DNA from: Phoronis australis
Taxonomy: Eukaryota; Phoronida; Phoronidae
Length of the DNA stretch: 41,761 nucleotides
Direction of reading: 5' to 3'
NCBI GenBank assembly: GCA_002633005.1
Contig: NMRA01000098.1
Coordinates: 1 to 41,761, forward strand
In this document: positions 1 to 10,774 of the stretch, piece after piece
Layout of the letters: every line of letters starts with the position of its first letter
How positions within the stretch are numbered: position 1 is the first letter of the stretch
The notes under the pieces: generated by a model
What the model was told of the DNA's origin: nothing
The model's input: the letters and a program-made list of their open reading frames with translations, nothing else
Database searches by the model: none
Position numbers and translations under genes: made by a program

Positions 1-1011
1 GTGAATAGTAGACATCCACGAAGATGATCTGTAATGCAAAGAAAACTGACGCATCCCCTCCCCCTAAACAAAAATGTCCTGAGGATTCCCTAGTGGTAAT
101 CCATAATCCAGCAGAGGTATTTTTCGCTTCTACTCCAAAGATGATTGGTGTTGGAGCGGTAATGGTCTGACATAACCTGCCGAATTCTGAGAACCAGTTT
201 TCCCCAATTAAATAACGGGCATCAAACTGGTTCTCAAAATGCGGGCACGTTATATCAGACTATTGCCGTCGGAGCGTATTTCATCACATACCTATGTCAA
301 GTTAAATTGAAATCCCTCAAACATTCTCATCCGGAGTGGCATGAAGATAATCTTGACTTGAAACACTAACTAGACCACACATTTTGCTTTAGGCAAGTCA
401 AGACAATTTTCAACCAATCCTTACATTATAGGGAACTGTCAATACTTTTTTAAAAGCCCAAAACCTTCCTCCATCTGAATAACAGGCCTAAATCAAATAT
501 CGTGTTCATCAGAAGGCAACTTTATCGTAACTTCTCAGAAGTTAATTTCTCAATAAATATTGATGAGAAATTTGGCCATTACCACACATACTAAAAATCT
601 TGGCAACATAATAAAAAATTCACCTTCTTGACAAGCTCCATTGTCTTTCGGTGATTGATCACTATAAATGAGGGAGAGAAAATTAATCACCACTGTCCTC
701 TATGCATTTACGTATTGTATAAGTGAACAGTGGAATCAATGTGAAGTGGTTGATGAACTGTCCAAGTCGTAATAATACAGTATGTTATATTCACAAATAA
801 GTAGCGTCAGTGTGAAATCCTTAGCACAACAAAGTCAAATCATTTTCTCCCCATCCATTCCAATGTCATGGCATCCCACATAATGCTTCACATATCTTTC
901 CTCCTTTTGCTCTCATGAATTAATCTGTATGAAAACGCAACATCAAATGTCACAATTTCACGGTATTTAGAGAGGCTTCACATGTCACACACTCTTTTCC
1001 CTTCACAGGTG
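1..1011. other. Region downstream of PIN4
   Basis: This is the 3' flank of the minus-strand PIN4 gene and probably includes its 3' UTR. I found no clear AATAAA on the minus strand here, so the polyadenylation site is not placed. Apart from the foldback repeat at 161-264 I recognise nothing. Confidence 0.5.
161..264. repeat. Small foldback (palindromic) element, family copy 1
   Basis: The ends are inverted: AATGGTCTGACATAAC on the left, and the right end reads AATAGTCTGATATAAC on the minus strand. A second inverted pair lies inside, GAGAACCAGTTT and AAACTGGTTCTC. Related core sequences occur at 10648-10774 and 15209-15256, so this is a dispersed family rather than a unique hairpin. It looks like a non-autonomous MITE or foldback element. 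No coding capacity is visible. Confidence 0.65.
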
Positions 1012-1170
1012 TCATTTCTTTCCTTCTACCATGATGATATGATAGCCAAACTTCGTTTTGATTGGAGGGTCAGTATACACCGGCCTGTCCATAGAACTGG
1101 TTTGTAGAGCAAACGCTGCATCTTGAAATGGACCAACCATGCTACCTCGAGTCATCCAACCCAGGTCACC
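1012..1170 (-). CDS. PIN4: PIN4 exon 3 (C-terminal coding exon)
   Basis: The acceptor reads TTCCAACAG before GGTGAC on the minus strand. The exon encodes [16 protein letters not shown], then [19 protein letters not shown], and a TGA stop. It joins exon 2 in phase 0, restoring the conserved KAR-x-GGDLGW stretch of parvulins. The open frame upstream to 1233 is intron read-through. Confidence 0.95.
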   Translation of the reverse strand, partial: GDLGWMTRGSMVGPFQDAAFALQTSSMDRPVYTDPPIKTKFGYHIIMVEGKK

Positions 1171-4100
1171 CTGTTGGAACAATATAACAACAGCAATGTG
1201 GAGTGTTGAAATGCACTCATGACTGCACCGCAAATGTAGTGCTCCTAGGGATGATCATTAGAATAATAAAATTGCTACTGGAAGGCACAGAATAATCAAA
1301 CTCAGGAGAGCATCGGTGTTTCCTCAACACAAAATTATTTCAAAATTTCATGAAAATCCATTAAGGAACTCTTAGATACAGAGGCAACACTACTGTAAGC
1401 TGTCACTAGGGTGCACAGCACTAGTCGGATTGGTCTGAACCTCGCCACATCCATAGGAAACACACCGACCACATTTTACAGCTAAGGACACCACAGTAGT
1501 CAGATCCAACCGAAAACCAACGTTAGCTTGGTCATACAAGAGCAACGCAGAGTTAAATGCGCTCACGACTGCACCGCAAACAGGTGCTTCTGGGGGTGTT
1601 TATTTGCATCATAAAAATGGCTATTAGATGGCTCAATACCTTGAACCCACCCAAAAATGGAAAGGTGTCATTGTCTCTCAAAATAAAATGATTTTATGGA
1701 AATCCTTTGAGTGAGGACCTTTGAAGATACAGAGGCAAAGATACAAATAATTGCCACTAGGCGCACTGGTAGTCCAATCCATCTGAAAGTCATCGTTGTC
1801 TGTTGTCAACTTCATATAAATACACTTGCTAAATTTAATAAAGATCCTGCTGAGAGTTTAGGAGATATAGACATGGGCGCCAAAACAAACAAAACTGCCA
1901 CTACGAGGTGCCACACTACTATCTATAACGCACTTGTTCAATTTCAGATTGACAAAGGTCTTATAAGGTGGATTATGTACATGCTGAGCAGTCAGACTGT
2001 AACAGCTAAGCTTGAGGGAGCTAGTGTGACTGTCCGTCTCTCTAGAGGTACTCCACAAGGTGGTACCGCTTCACCTGCTCTCTTCAATATGGTCATGGAC
2101 TGCCTGTTAAGGCAGCTGTTGGCTAACATTGGGCAATGTCTAGTTGTACAGGCCTATGCTGAACTGTGTGTCAAGTGTTGATACTTGCACATGCTGCAGT
2201 ATTGTCCAGAAGGCACTTAATATTACTATTCGATGGACTGAGACAGTTGGCTTGGAGATCAATAGGTAAAACAAAAGTGGTGATGTTCACCTGGAAGCGG
2301 AAGTGGAATGTAAAACCATTAAAGCTCTATGGTACTGAACTCCCACTCCAAGAAAAAGTCACCTACCTAGGTGTTACTCTCCACCATCGCCTTTCTTGGA
2401 CACCTCACGTGATGGACAAGATAACCAAAGCCAAGTTGGCCCTGGTAAGGTGTTGCCGAGTAGTGGGTAAAACTTGGAGACTCTCTCCCAAGAATTATCT
2501 CTAGATCTACATTGGTGTTATCAGACCGATGTTAGCTTACGCGGCATCAAAATGGATAACATCTCTTGAGCAGAGCACAGTTACAACTAAACTGACACAA
2601 ATACAGCATTTAGCTTGCTTGTGCCTTACTTCTGCTTTTCTAGGGACACCCACAGCTGCAATGGAAATGCTTATTGATTTGCCACCCCTTTGTATTTACC
2701 TCAGGGGTGAAGCTGTGCTTGCAGCTTACCGTATGAGGTGTAATGGGCAGTGGAGTAATGCGCGAATCATCGACACTGTTGCTCATAAGAGCCATGTTAA
2801 TGTTTGCAACAGGTTAATGTCAGAAACTGGAACACTTTTGGCAATGCCAAGTGATGTTTTAGTGACGACCCTAAATCACAGACACAGAAATTGGAGATGA
2901 TCACGAAATCATTAATTACAATGACCAACAGTCCGTTTGTTACACTGATGCCTCTAAACTTGACAACGGACAGTCAGGATCAGGAATTTACTTTCCAAAC
3001 CTTGCAGGTGACGACAAAGAAAGCGGAATCTCAATGGGTAACACCGTTACAGTCTTTCAGGCTGACATTGTTGCCCAACTGGCAAGGGAGCATGAAGCAG
3101 TCCTTGGTAACAAGGAACTCTTCTGGCCTTTGTAAACAAGCTCAACCACCTATCAGCTAGTAGAACTGTTCATGTGAACTGAGCATTGACGGTAACGAAG
3201 CTGCTGACAAACTTGCAAAAGAAGGAGCAAGTACACCCTGTTTTATACCACAACCTTGCATACCAGTTGCCTATAGGTGCTGCAGAGCAAAGGTAAGACA
3301 CTGGGTGTGTGAACTGGCCGTGGATGCATGGAGAAAGCTCTCTGCCTGCAGACAAACCAAACAACTTTTTCCAAGTGCTATTGAACCAAAAGGTTCAAAG
3401 AAACTGCTATGTTTAGATAGGCTTGCTATAAGGCAGCTGATCCAGGTTATTACTGGACACTGCAACCTAGCTTGGCACTGTAACATCACAGGCCATATGG
3501 CATGTTCACTGTGTCCCAAATGTGGCTTGGAGGTCAAGACTCCTCAACATCTGGTGGAAATTTGCCCTGCCTACAATAGACACCATAATCTACTACTTGA
3601 TGGACACATAACCTGCCTGGTTAACGTTGTTAATTCACACAGGTTGAATAGTCTTTCTGTCTTTTTGAAACAAACAGGCAGACTGGAAGATTTCACCCGG
3701 AATCCGGTGATGTCGTGTACCCATGAGTCGTAATCAGGTGACTGGTGAAATGGGCCCGGCCTTGTGGCTTAAACACGCCTGATGTACTGCAAAAGGCATT
3801 AGGCCACCTGCACTTTTTTGCCACACTACTTGAAGTTGTCGGAAATTCATCATCAGCCATTCTCTTCACAGCAAGAATATGCCAATTTTCACAATCACCT
3901 TAGAGTGGTTTGGTTGATAGAGGGGGAACACCAAATAACTGGAAAACAGTGAAAATTGGTCACTAGATGGCACAAAATACCTCAAATCCATCTGAAAATG
4001 GAAGGACGCCGTCATCTCACTAATAAATACCTATCTGCTACACTAGAGGGCACAAAGGCTGTTAGATCGGGCCAAAACTCATCGTTGTCTGTTCCACAGG

Positions 4101-7100
4101 CACACATCTGCCAAATCCTATTAAGATCGTACAAGAGGTTTAGGAGAAACAGCAGCAGACGATGGGTGTCTAGACAGAGATGATGGCAATATTGAATATG
4201 GGTCCGCATTATGTATACATGTATGTGGGCGCATACAAAATAACGTGTTTTTGTTGTTTTCGAATTCAATAACAGGGCCCTCAATTTCTAGATTTTGGGT
4301 TCAAATAATCAGATTTGCATTGATACATATACTCCAAATAACCTTCAAATTTGGGTCCATTATCGGACGAGTTGAGTCTGTGCCTTCATTCTTGGCATTA
4401 CAGAGACATACTTGCCATATTTGGAAAAAATAAGTCAGTCTCAAAATGACACATAACCTCGATATGCCTGTGTAACACTTCCCTTTGGAACTGCAAAACC
4501 AGGCTCTTAAATATGTGAGAAAAGGACAATTTTTGAAGAATAAATCTTCTATTGCATAAAATGAGTTTAGCCGAACAAGTGTCCACTTCAAAAGTTCAGA
4601 CATTCTTGATGAACTGCATTAGTCAAAAACTGTCATGAGTAGACTGACACTTGCAATATTTTTAAGTTAATCAGTTTGTTAGCAGCTAGCACGTAACTGA
4701 CTTGACCTAAGTGAGGTTACACAAGAGATTAATTCATTGTTTATTACAGAACTCTTGAGAACACTCTAGTAGATTCCAGCATATTAGTGACCACACAGAA
4801 GCATGGTAACTGGAACATTCTAGAGCTCAGTATAAAATTGTAGAATGATTGAGTAGATACCAGAAAGCTTTAAAATGTGCTTGAATTGGTGAAAAGTTCC
4901 AGAACATAGTAAGAAACTATAAATACTTAGGCACGAGTTAGTGAAAGTCAGTTAAGAAGTCCATTACTGAATTTATAGTGAATAATTTGTAGAATCAGTC
5001 AGCAAGTTGCAGAAAACATTTTGAGTTTAACACAAGTCAAGACTTTGCACTACTGGCTAGATCACTGGGCGTTTTGTTTTAGTGGACTTGAGAAGATTGG
5101 ACAGAAATTGATAAAGTAAGTAACTCCAAATGATCCTCAGTCTATCACTGCACTGAAAGCCATTAATACCGGCCAGTAATGACCTGCACCCAGCCATCCA
5201 CGGAGCTCAACGTGACAAATATGATGTCCCTGGGTTCAACCACAACTTAAAAGTACAACTCAAAATTGGCCCAGTTACCACAACTGAAAGCTGCCTTAAC
5301 CAAATAAGTGAGCCACAGCACTTCTGAGTACTAATACGGCATAGGGCTCTTAATTAAAGTCCTGACAATGAGTGGAGCAGTGGGTGCTAAACCAACATTT
5401 TTCATAAGTAGGGGATGAACGCTTACATGGGTATGGGCGTTAACCTGAATGTCACGTGAGTGGACTAATTCAACAGAACTTTGATTTTGGCCAAATGTAA
5501 TAAAGGATCCATTATTACCCCTGACCGTGCCTTGTCTTCGCTGTACTGTGCCGCCACTTCACTGAATCGGACACCTGACTTGAGTTTCTCCATGGCTTCC
5601 ATACATTTCGAGTGCTTCTCACACAAAATGTGCCTCACCTAGAATCAATGTGTTGTAAATGCAACAAAGTGATGTTTTCTGAGAGTGAAGCGTGCCTTAA
5701 AATTCACTTGGCCACGCGGCAATGAAACAAGTCAAAATACACCAGGTGAATCATGTACAGGAAGGGTCTTTAAAACTATAAAAATGCCTGCAACAGGACC
5801 GTCCCGGATCAAATGGCAATAGAACTCAACTTTGTCCAAAAGATAACAAAGCGCGTGACCTACTTTTGGAAATCAGGCAGATTTTCGTGTCCCTCACGGC
5901 AAATAATTTCAGATCATGCATCCGCNCAAATAACCTTCAAATTTGGGTTCATTATCGGACGAGTTGAGTCTGTGCCTTCTTTCTTGGCATTACAGAAACG
6001 TACTTGCCATATTTGGAAAAAAATAAGTCAGTCTCAATATGACACAACCTCGATATGCCTGTGTAACACTTCCCTTTGGAACTGGAAACTGCAAAACCAG
6101 GCTCTTAAATATGTGAGAAAAGAACAAATTTTTGAAGAATAAATCTTCTATTGCATAAAATGAGTTTAGCCGAACAAGTGTCCACTTCAAAAGTTCAGAC
6201 ATTCCTAATGAACTGCATTAGTCAAAAACTGTCGTGAGTAGACCGACACTTAAAATATTTTTAAGTTAATCAGCTTATTAGCAGCTAGCACGTAACTGAC
6301 TTGACCTAAGTGAGGTTACACAAGTGATTAATTCATTGTTTATAACAGAACTCTTGAGAACACTCTAGTAGATTCCAGCATATTAGTGACCGACACAGAA
6401 CCATGGTAACTGAAACATTCTAGAGCTCAGCATAAAATTGTAGAATGATTGAGTAGATACCAGAAAGCTTTAGAATGTGCTTGAATTGGTAAAAAGTTCC
6501 AGAACATAATAAGCAAATATAAATACTCGGGCACGAGTTAGTGAAAGTCAGTTAAGAAGTCCATAGTTACTGAATTTATAGTGAATAATTTGTAGAATCA
6601 GTTGCAGAAAGCTTTTCAAGAGTTTAAAACAAGTCACGACTTTGCACTACTGGCTGGATCACAGGGCGTTTTTGTTTTAGTGCACTTGAGTACATTGGAC
6701 AGAAATTGAAAAAGTGAGTAACTCCAAATGATCCTCAGTCTACCACTGCACTGAAAGCCATTAACACTGGTCAGTAATGACCTGCACCCAGCCATCCACG
6801 GAGCTCAACGTGACACATATAATGTCCCTGGGTTCAACCACAACTTAAAATGTAACTCAAAATTGGCCCAGTTACCACAACTGAAAGCTGCCTTAACCAA
6901 ATAATAAGTGAGCCACAGCACTTCTGAGTACTAATACGGCATAGGGCTCTTAATTAAAGTCCTGACAATGAGTGGAGCAGTGGGTGCTAAACCAACATTT
7001 TTCATAAGTAGGGGATGGATGTTTACATGGGCATGGGCGTTAACCTGAATGTCACATGAGTGGACTAATTCAACAGAGCTTTGATTTTGGGCAAATATAA

Positions 7101-9788
7101 TAAAGGATCCGTTATTACCCCTGACCGTGCCTTGTCTTCGCTGTACTGTGCCGCCACTTCACTGAATCGGACACCTGACTTGAGTTTCTCCATGGCTTCC
7201 ATACATTTCGAGTGCTTCTCACACAAAATGTGCCTCACCTAAAATCAACGTATTGTAAATGCAACACAAAGTGACGTTTTCTGAGAGTGAAGCGTGCCTT
7301 AAAATTCACTTGGCCACCCGGCAATGAAACAACTCAAAATACACCAGGTGAATCATGTACAGGAAGGGTCTTAACTATAAAAATGCCTGCAACAGGACCG
7401 TCCCGGATCAAATGGCAATAGAACTCAATTTTGTCCCAGAGATAACAAAGCGCGTGACCTACTTTTGGAAATCAGGCAGATTTTCGTGTCCCTCACGGCA
7501 AATAATTTCAGATCACGCATCCGCGGGTATTTGTCCAATTTATCAAACTTTTTCAGGGTGGAGTTGTCCACCACAACACAGCATTTTAATGCTGTGTTGT
7601 GGTGGTATTAAAATACTTCATTGGCATTGGAAGAACGAATACCAAGACAAAAGTTTGTCAAATGGGACCTTAATCAAAAGGCAACTCCGTGTTTATTGTT
7701 TATTTTCTGTTCTCGGTACATTTAGAAGAGGGGTCTTCATTATTAGGACCACTTGGTAACTATAGATTCTCCCACTTGTCTCTGTCTGACTGGTTAATGG
7801 TGCAATAATCCCCCACTTCCTGACAAAATCAAGTGTTGATTCAGGTCACTTCAAATAATTTCTAGGCTCTAGAAAAGAACTAAGATGAGCCGCCACACTA
7901 ATTTGCTCTTCACAACAGCTTAGTTTCTGTCCCTGCAGCAGTATGACCAACATGAAATTCTAAGGCATTTTTGTGGACTCCATTCAATTTAAAAGAGTAC
8001 TCGTTGATGTGTTGACGGAAAGAATGTGGCTCAGTGTCAACAGCTAAATGACGAGCATTGCTTCAAATAATGCTCCATGCACTGCCATAAGACCATGCTT
8101 CATTATCGTAAAGCAAATTGACAATAACAAAATCCACCAATTGTTTAAAACACATTTTTGCATTTAGAAGACAATTTAGCTACAAGAGTATGCATATTTG
8201 AATGGATTGCCTGTGTCAAAAAATGAGGTCACCTGTTATTTTCCATTGACAACAGAAAATGGAAGGAATTCACGGAATCTGACTTCTTCCACAGAATTAG
8301 TGGCTTCGAACAGAATCCACATACCGGTAGTAGATCATACCTCTTAATAATATCTTAATTCAAAAGAATATAATTCAATATAATCAATAACATTCTACGA
8401 TTATGGCCACAAATTGATCAACGATTCTTTAGCAGCAGCCATATTCAAGTAGTTGTTCACTCTTTCTGAGGGTGCACTGTTCTTCCTCTGGTTTAGATTC
8501 AATTTGCCAGTTCAACCAGACAAGACATCTGATTGGTTCTAGAAAATGAATTAGAGCTTACAGATTGACATATTTTATCCCATACGCGTTGAATCTGTCG
8601 AGGGAAATACAGCCATGTAATCAAGTTTTCCATATTCACCTCCCACACTACTTCAACAGTGACCTCTGACATGGAAAGTTCAAAAGGTAGGTCAATGTCG
8701 ACTCGACGTCGTTAGCCGGTTCGATCACCAAACTTTCGGAAAATTGTAAGTAACACTCAACATACAATCAGGTCTCAATCGTCACATCTGGAACAGGACT
8801 GTTAATTATATGACAGTTCTGTCTCAGTTTTCATTTGCTAAATATCATCTGCAACTCACGCCCAACTCATTTGTCCTGCAAGTCAGTGCTTGTCCTATGT
8901 TCAGATCTAGTCGGGCTTGTGTAGACTTTGCCCAGGGAGTTCTGGGGTGTGGGGGTCGATGGGGGTTCATAGCAATCCCTTTCAGTGACTTACACAATAC
9001 CAGCTAGGCCACGTCAGGTTTGGCCGCTCTTGTGTCAACACATCTCACACTGTAGCATCTGTCAAGATCCCTCCCGAACAAAAATAAAACTACCTCAATA
9101 TAAATACAAACAATCTTTCGTAGTACACACAATTGGTATACTACATGGCATCTTAGATAAATGCGTTCATCAGCAACTGACCCAGGCATTTTACCACACC
9201 CACTTCTGTTTTGGTGCACACAGTGTTGAAAAATGGCCAGATGCCAATTTGGGCAATTGATCGAAGGACGGCTCTACAAAAGTTTGATTACATGAGTATT
9301 TGCTCAAGATGGGAGGTCGAATTAAAGACATTGATGGCCTCCGTAAGGTGTCCCTCTATGCACAAACGGTAGTTATAACCTAACCACAGCACTCCTCAGC
9401 TTCTGATGATCAGATGATATCCACGGCGATCAGAAGCTGAGGACGCCTGTGCTAATAACGTGACTTTGATGTTTTAGTCAGTGCAAGGAATAATTCACCG
9501 AAAAGCTTCCGCCTATGAGAGCTTCACCGTCTCTACTAGGGCCAGCTAAAGACGGTGGTCACTGACTTTCACTGTCAACCAGATTAGTGTGAGTACTGTG
9601 TGAGCACACTGTGAGTGAGACTGAGATGGTTTTAATTCGCCTGAATGTCAAAGCAGACAATTCACCTTCACAGCAGTGCCACCTTTCGCTTGCTTAGGTT
9701 GTGAGGATTCTCCACTATCTCCTTTGCCTCCTTTCCCCTTTGGACCCCCCTTTGCACCACCCTTGTCGCCTCCTCCCTTCTTTGGCAT
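1012..9788 (-). CDS. PIN4: PIN4 / parvulin-14, peptidyl-prolyl cis-trans isomerase (gene span)
   Basis: Spliced minus-strand gene. Exon 1 is 9666-9788, exon 2 is 7119-7238 or its identical twin 5519-5638, and exon 3 is 1012-1170. Using one exon 2 gives 41+40+52 = 133 residues, very close to vertebrate PIN4. The N-terminus is a glycine/lysine-rich tail, as in Par14, where this basic tail is linked to nucleic-acid and pre-ribosome binding. The parvulin fold follows: VRHILCEKH (first strand with conserved His), [13 protein letters not shown] (helix), [16 protein letters not shown] (core loop) and the closing [13 protein letters not shown]. All introns are phase 0 with GT-AG ends. The start is the only ATG ahead of the basic tail. 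It lies head-to-head with the LRR gene, whose first proposed exon ends about 570 bp away. The oddity is the duplicated exon 2, probably an assembly effect. Function is inferred from family knowledge. Confidence 0.93.
1205..1440 (+). repeat. Degenerate dispersed repeat, copy 1 of a related pair
   Basis: It shares a patchy match with 1558-1740: both carry CTGCACCGCAAA followed by GTGCTYC, then an AT-rich block and the string AGATACAGAGGCAA. The second copy sits directly before the reverse transcriptase remnant, so this may be retrotransposon leader material or a separate short repeat. It lies in PIN4 intron 2. Confidence 0.5.
1558..1885 (+). repeat. Degenerate dispersed repeat ahead of the retrotransposon remnant
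   Basis: The first half matches 1205-1440. The second half, containing TCATCGTTGTCTGTT and an AAAGATC...GAG...TTTAGGAGA series, resembles 4075-4150 downstream of the same remnant. Similar non-coding sequence on both sides suggests an element inserted into, or bounded by, a repeat family. Confidence 0.45.
1880..3735 (+). pseudogene. Decayed non-LTR retrotransposon (reverse transcriptase, RNase H, zinc-binding tail)
   Basis: Open frames in shifted phases on the plus strand keep the order of a LINE-type polyprotein. The reverse transcriptase part has SRGTPQGG followed by [10 protein letters not shown] (about 2040-2100). The catalytic YADD box near 2154-2166 is ruined and reads YAEL, with a frameshift. 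Thumb-like [15 protein letters not shown] is near 2355-2400. An RNase H block starts at YTDAS (about 2938-2952), with SGSGIYFP and FQADI. A later [15 protein letters not shown] box is at about 3187-3231. A CPKC...HLVEICP zinc-binding tail ends near 3590. Carrying an RNase H points to the I/Jockey/Nimb group of elements (family knowledge). Several frameshifts and stops make it non-functional. It lies antisense inside PIN4 intron 2. Confidence 0.85.
3840..4175 (+). repeat. Dispersed repeat, also present inverted near 37640-37790
   Basis: This stretch contains CAATTTTCACAATCA, GTTTGGTTGATAGAG, AACAGTGAAAAT and GCACAAAATACC in order. The same words occur in the same order on the minus strand at about 37640-37790, inside the foldback element. 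The right half resembles 1780-1885. It is intronic and non-coding. Confidence 0.7.
4335..5925. repeat. Tandem segment copy A (contains PIN4 exon 2 copy A)
   Basis: About 1.59 kb that is nearly identical to 5927-7524 over its whole length. It starts at CAAATAACCTTCAAATTTGG and ends at GCATCCGC immediately before the single N at 5926. Differences from copy B are scattered substitutions and small indels (for example 9 extra bases in copy B near 6080). The coding exon inside is identical in the two copies. Confidence 0.95.
5519..5638 (-). CDS. PIN4: PIN4 exon 2, copy A
   Basis: A 120-bp phase 0-0 exon encoding [19 protein letters not shown] then [21 protein letters not shown]. The acceptor is GATTCTAG and the donor is GGG followed by GTAATA. 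It is base-for-base identical to the exon at 7119-7238. Only one copy is expected in the mature message. Using both would stay in frame (173 residues) but would repeat part of the parvulin fold. Confidence 0.9.
5926..5926. other. Single N: assembly gap at the duplication junction
   Basis: The ambiguous base lies exactly between the end of copy A and the first base of copy B. That is the pattern expected when two overlapping contig ends are placed side by side instead of merged. Confidence 0.97.
5927..7524. repeat. Tandem segment copy B (contains PIN4 exon 2 copy B)
   Basis: Second copy of the 4335-5925 segment, in the same orientation and about 7 bp longer through small indels. It ends at GCATCCGC, where the sequence continues into unique intron. 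Exon 2 here is at 7119-7238. Confidence 0.95.
7119..7238 (-). CDS. PIN4: PIN4 exon 2, copy B
   Basis: Identical to 5519-5638 across all 120 bp, with a slightly different acceptor (TTGATTTTAG) and the same GTAATA donor. It is as fit for splicing as copy A, so sequence alone does not say which belongs to the real allele. They may be the same exon from two haplotypes. Confidence 0.9.
7568..7605. repeat. Perfect 18-bp hairpin
   Basis: CCACCACAACACAGCATT is followed after two T residues by its exact reverse complement. Its very short loop suggests a cruciform or a remnant of a palindromic element. It lies in PIN4 intron 1. Confidence 0.9.
7606..9665. other. Remainder of PIN4 intron 1
   Basis: AT-rich intron between exon 2 and exon 1. 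Apart from the inverted repeat at 9393-9443 I see no gene, RNA or element that I can support. The open frames at 8810-9260 look like chance. Confidence 0.6.
9393..9443. repeat. 15-bp inverted repeat
   Basis: TCCTCAGCTTCTGAT (9393-9407) is matched by its exact reverse complement at 9429-9443, with a 21-base loop. No coding or element context is visible. Confidence 0.85.
9666..9788 (-). CDS. PIN4: PIN4 exon 1 (start codon and basic N-terminal tail)
   Basis: Starts [15 protein letters not shown] and ends QAKGGTAVK at the donor AAG/GTGAAT. It joins exon 2 in phase 0 to give the family motif [12 protein letters not shown]. The glycine/lysine-rich tail matches the N-terminal tail of Par14. The ATG is on the minus strand at 9788-9786. 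Confidence 0.92.
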
Positions 9789-10299
9789 TTTGCGTTTTTG
9801 CGTTTGAACGGATGCGCGACAAAATCAACGTAAAAGCAGACAAGTTGGGTAGATTTATTATTTCGTTATAATCATTGCGGTGCAGTAGCTAAAGATTCAA
9901 AAATTGTATAATGAGATGAAATTTCTTACAATTTGTTTTACATGTCAATTAGTTGAAGCTTTCGAATAATTATCTAGAATACACACGTTGTGTTCGCAAA
10001 TCGTTATTATGCAATTAGTTAGTGATCGTCATTATCGCCACTTCTACTGTTGTCATAAACAAGATGGAAGTGAAGTGTACGAGAAACACCAATTAATTGA
10101 GGGTTTCCAACTGTCCTTCCGGGCGTTCGCATAACTATTAGACCGTGTTCCATGCTAGCTCTTGAGGCGTTGTTATCTTTCTGAGGACTTAACAGGCATT
10201 ATTGTCATCAAAACATCGCATCTACGAAAGTACGAGTTAAGACTTGTGTAACCTAGCCCATTTCTGATTTGGTGTTATCAACAAAATCAGTCAGCCAAC

Positions 10300-10357
10300 C
10301 CAGTCACACAACGTGAGCTAATCAGGTCACAGAGACGCCATGGAAAAATTGTGAGAG
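10300..10357 (+). other. Possible 5' non-coding exon of the LRR gene with a tiny upstream ORF
   Basis: A strong donor, GAGAG followed by GTAAGT, ends the proposed exon at 10357. It can pair with the acceptor TTATGCAG at 11570-11577. The sequence before it holds GACGCCATGG, a good start context, opening a four-codon frame (10340-10354, MEKL then TGA). The 5' limit is unknown and 10300 is arbitrary. This is inference without transcript support. Confidence 0.35.
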
Positions 10358-10647
10358 GTAAGTTAAATTTTAAGTTATTTATGTTGTAAATGTGTAGTCT
10401 GTTAAGAGTTAGTACCTGCTGTCTATCTGTGAAGGCTTCGGTGTGAAGTTGGTCCGGGTGGTTTAGGTGGTTAAAATCGTGAGCAGTGCCAATAGATGGT
10501 TTCAATGATGACACCTGTGATCACATATTTCTCAGCTTAAAAGCAGCAGAGAAATGTCCAAACTTGACTAGGCTATAATTGAGAGAGAATCTCATCCTCG
10601 TAAAATGTAAGCGAAATAAAACTTTGTGTTACCAAAATTTGCAGTAG

Positions 10648-10774
10648 TAGTCGAATATATGGGGCCCAGATTTGAGAACCCTGCAGTTACCCGCAGTGTG
10701 AATAACGCCCGTTATTCAGGGGTAGCTACTGGTTATCAAATCAATTTTAAATTAGGTACCCAATGATTCGACTA
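10648..10774. repeat. Small foldback element, family copy 2
   Basis: Outer inverted ends are TAGTCGAAT and ATTCGACTA. Inner inverted pair is GATTTGAGAACC and GGTTATCAAATC (one mismatch). It also shares the word ATAACGCCCGTTATT-like centre and GAGAACC with the element at 161-264. Confidence 0.6.

Noticed and set aside
5519-7238. True tandem exon duplication giving a 173-residue PIN4 isoform
   Set aside because: The N lies exactly at the copy boundary and the extra 40 residues would disrupt a small compact fold; kept only as an alternative.
7910-8062. Minus-strand 50-codon stretch with protein-like composition ([18 protein letters not shown]...)
   Set aside because: Bounded by stops on both sides, no splice sites that fit PIN4, and I recognise no family; possible element scrap only.
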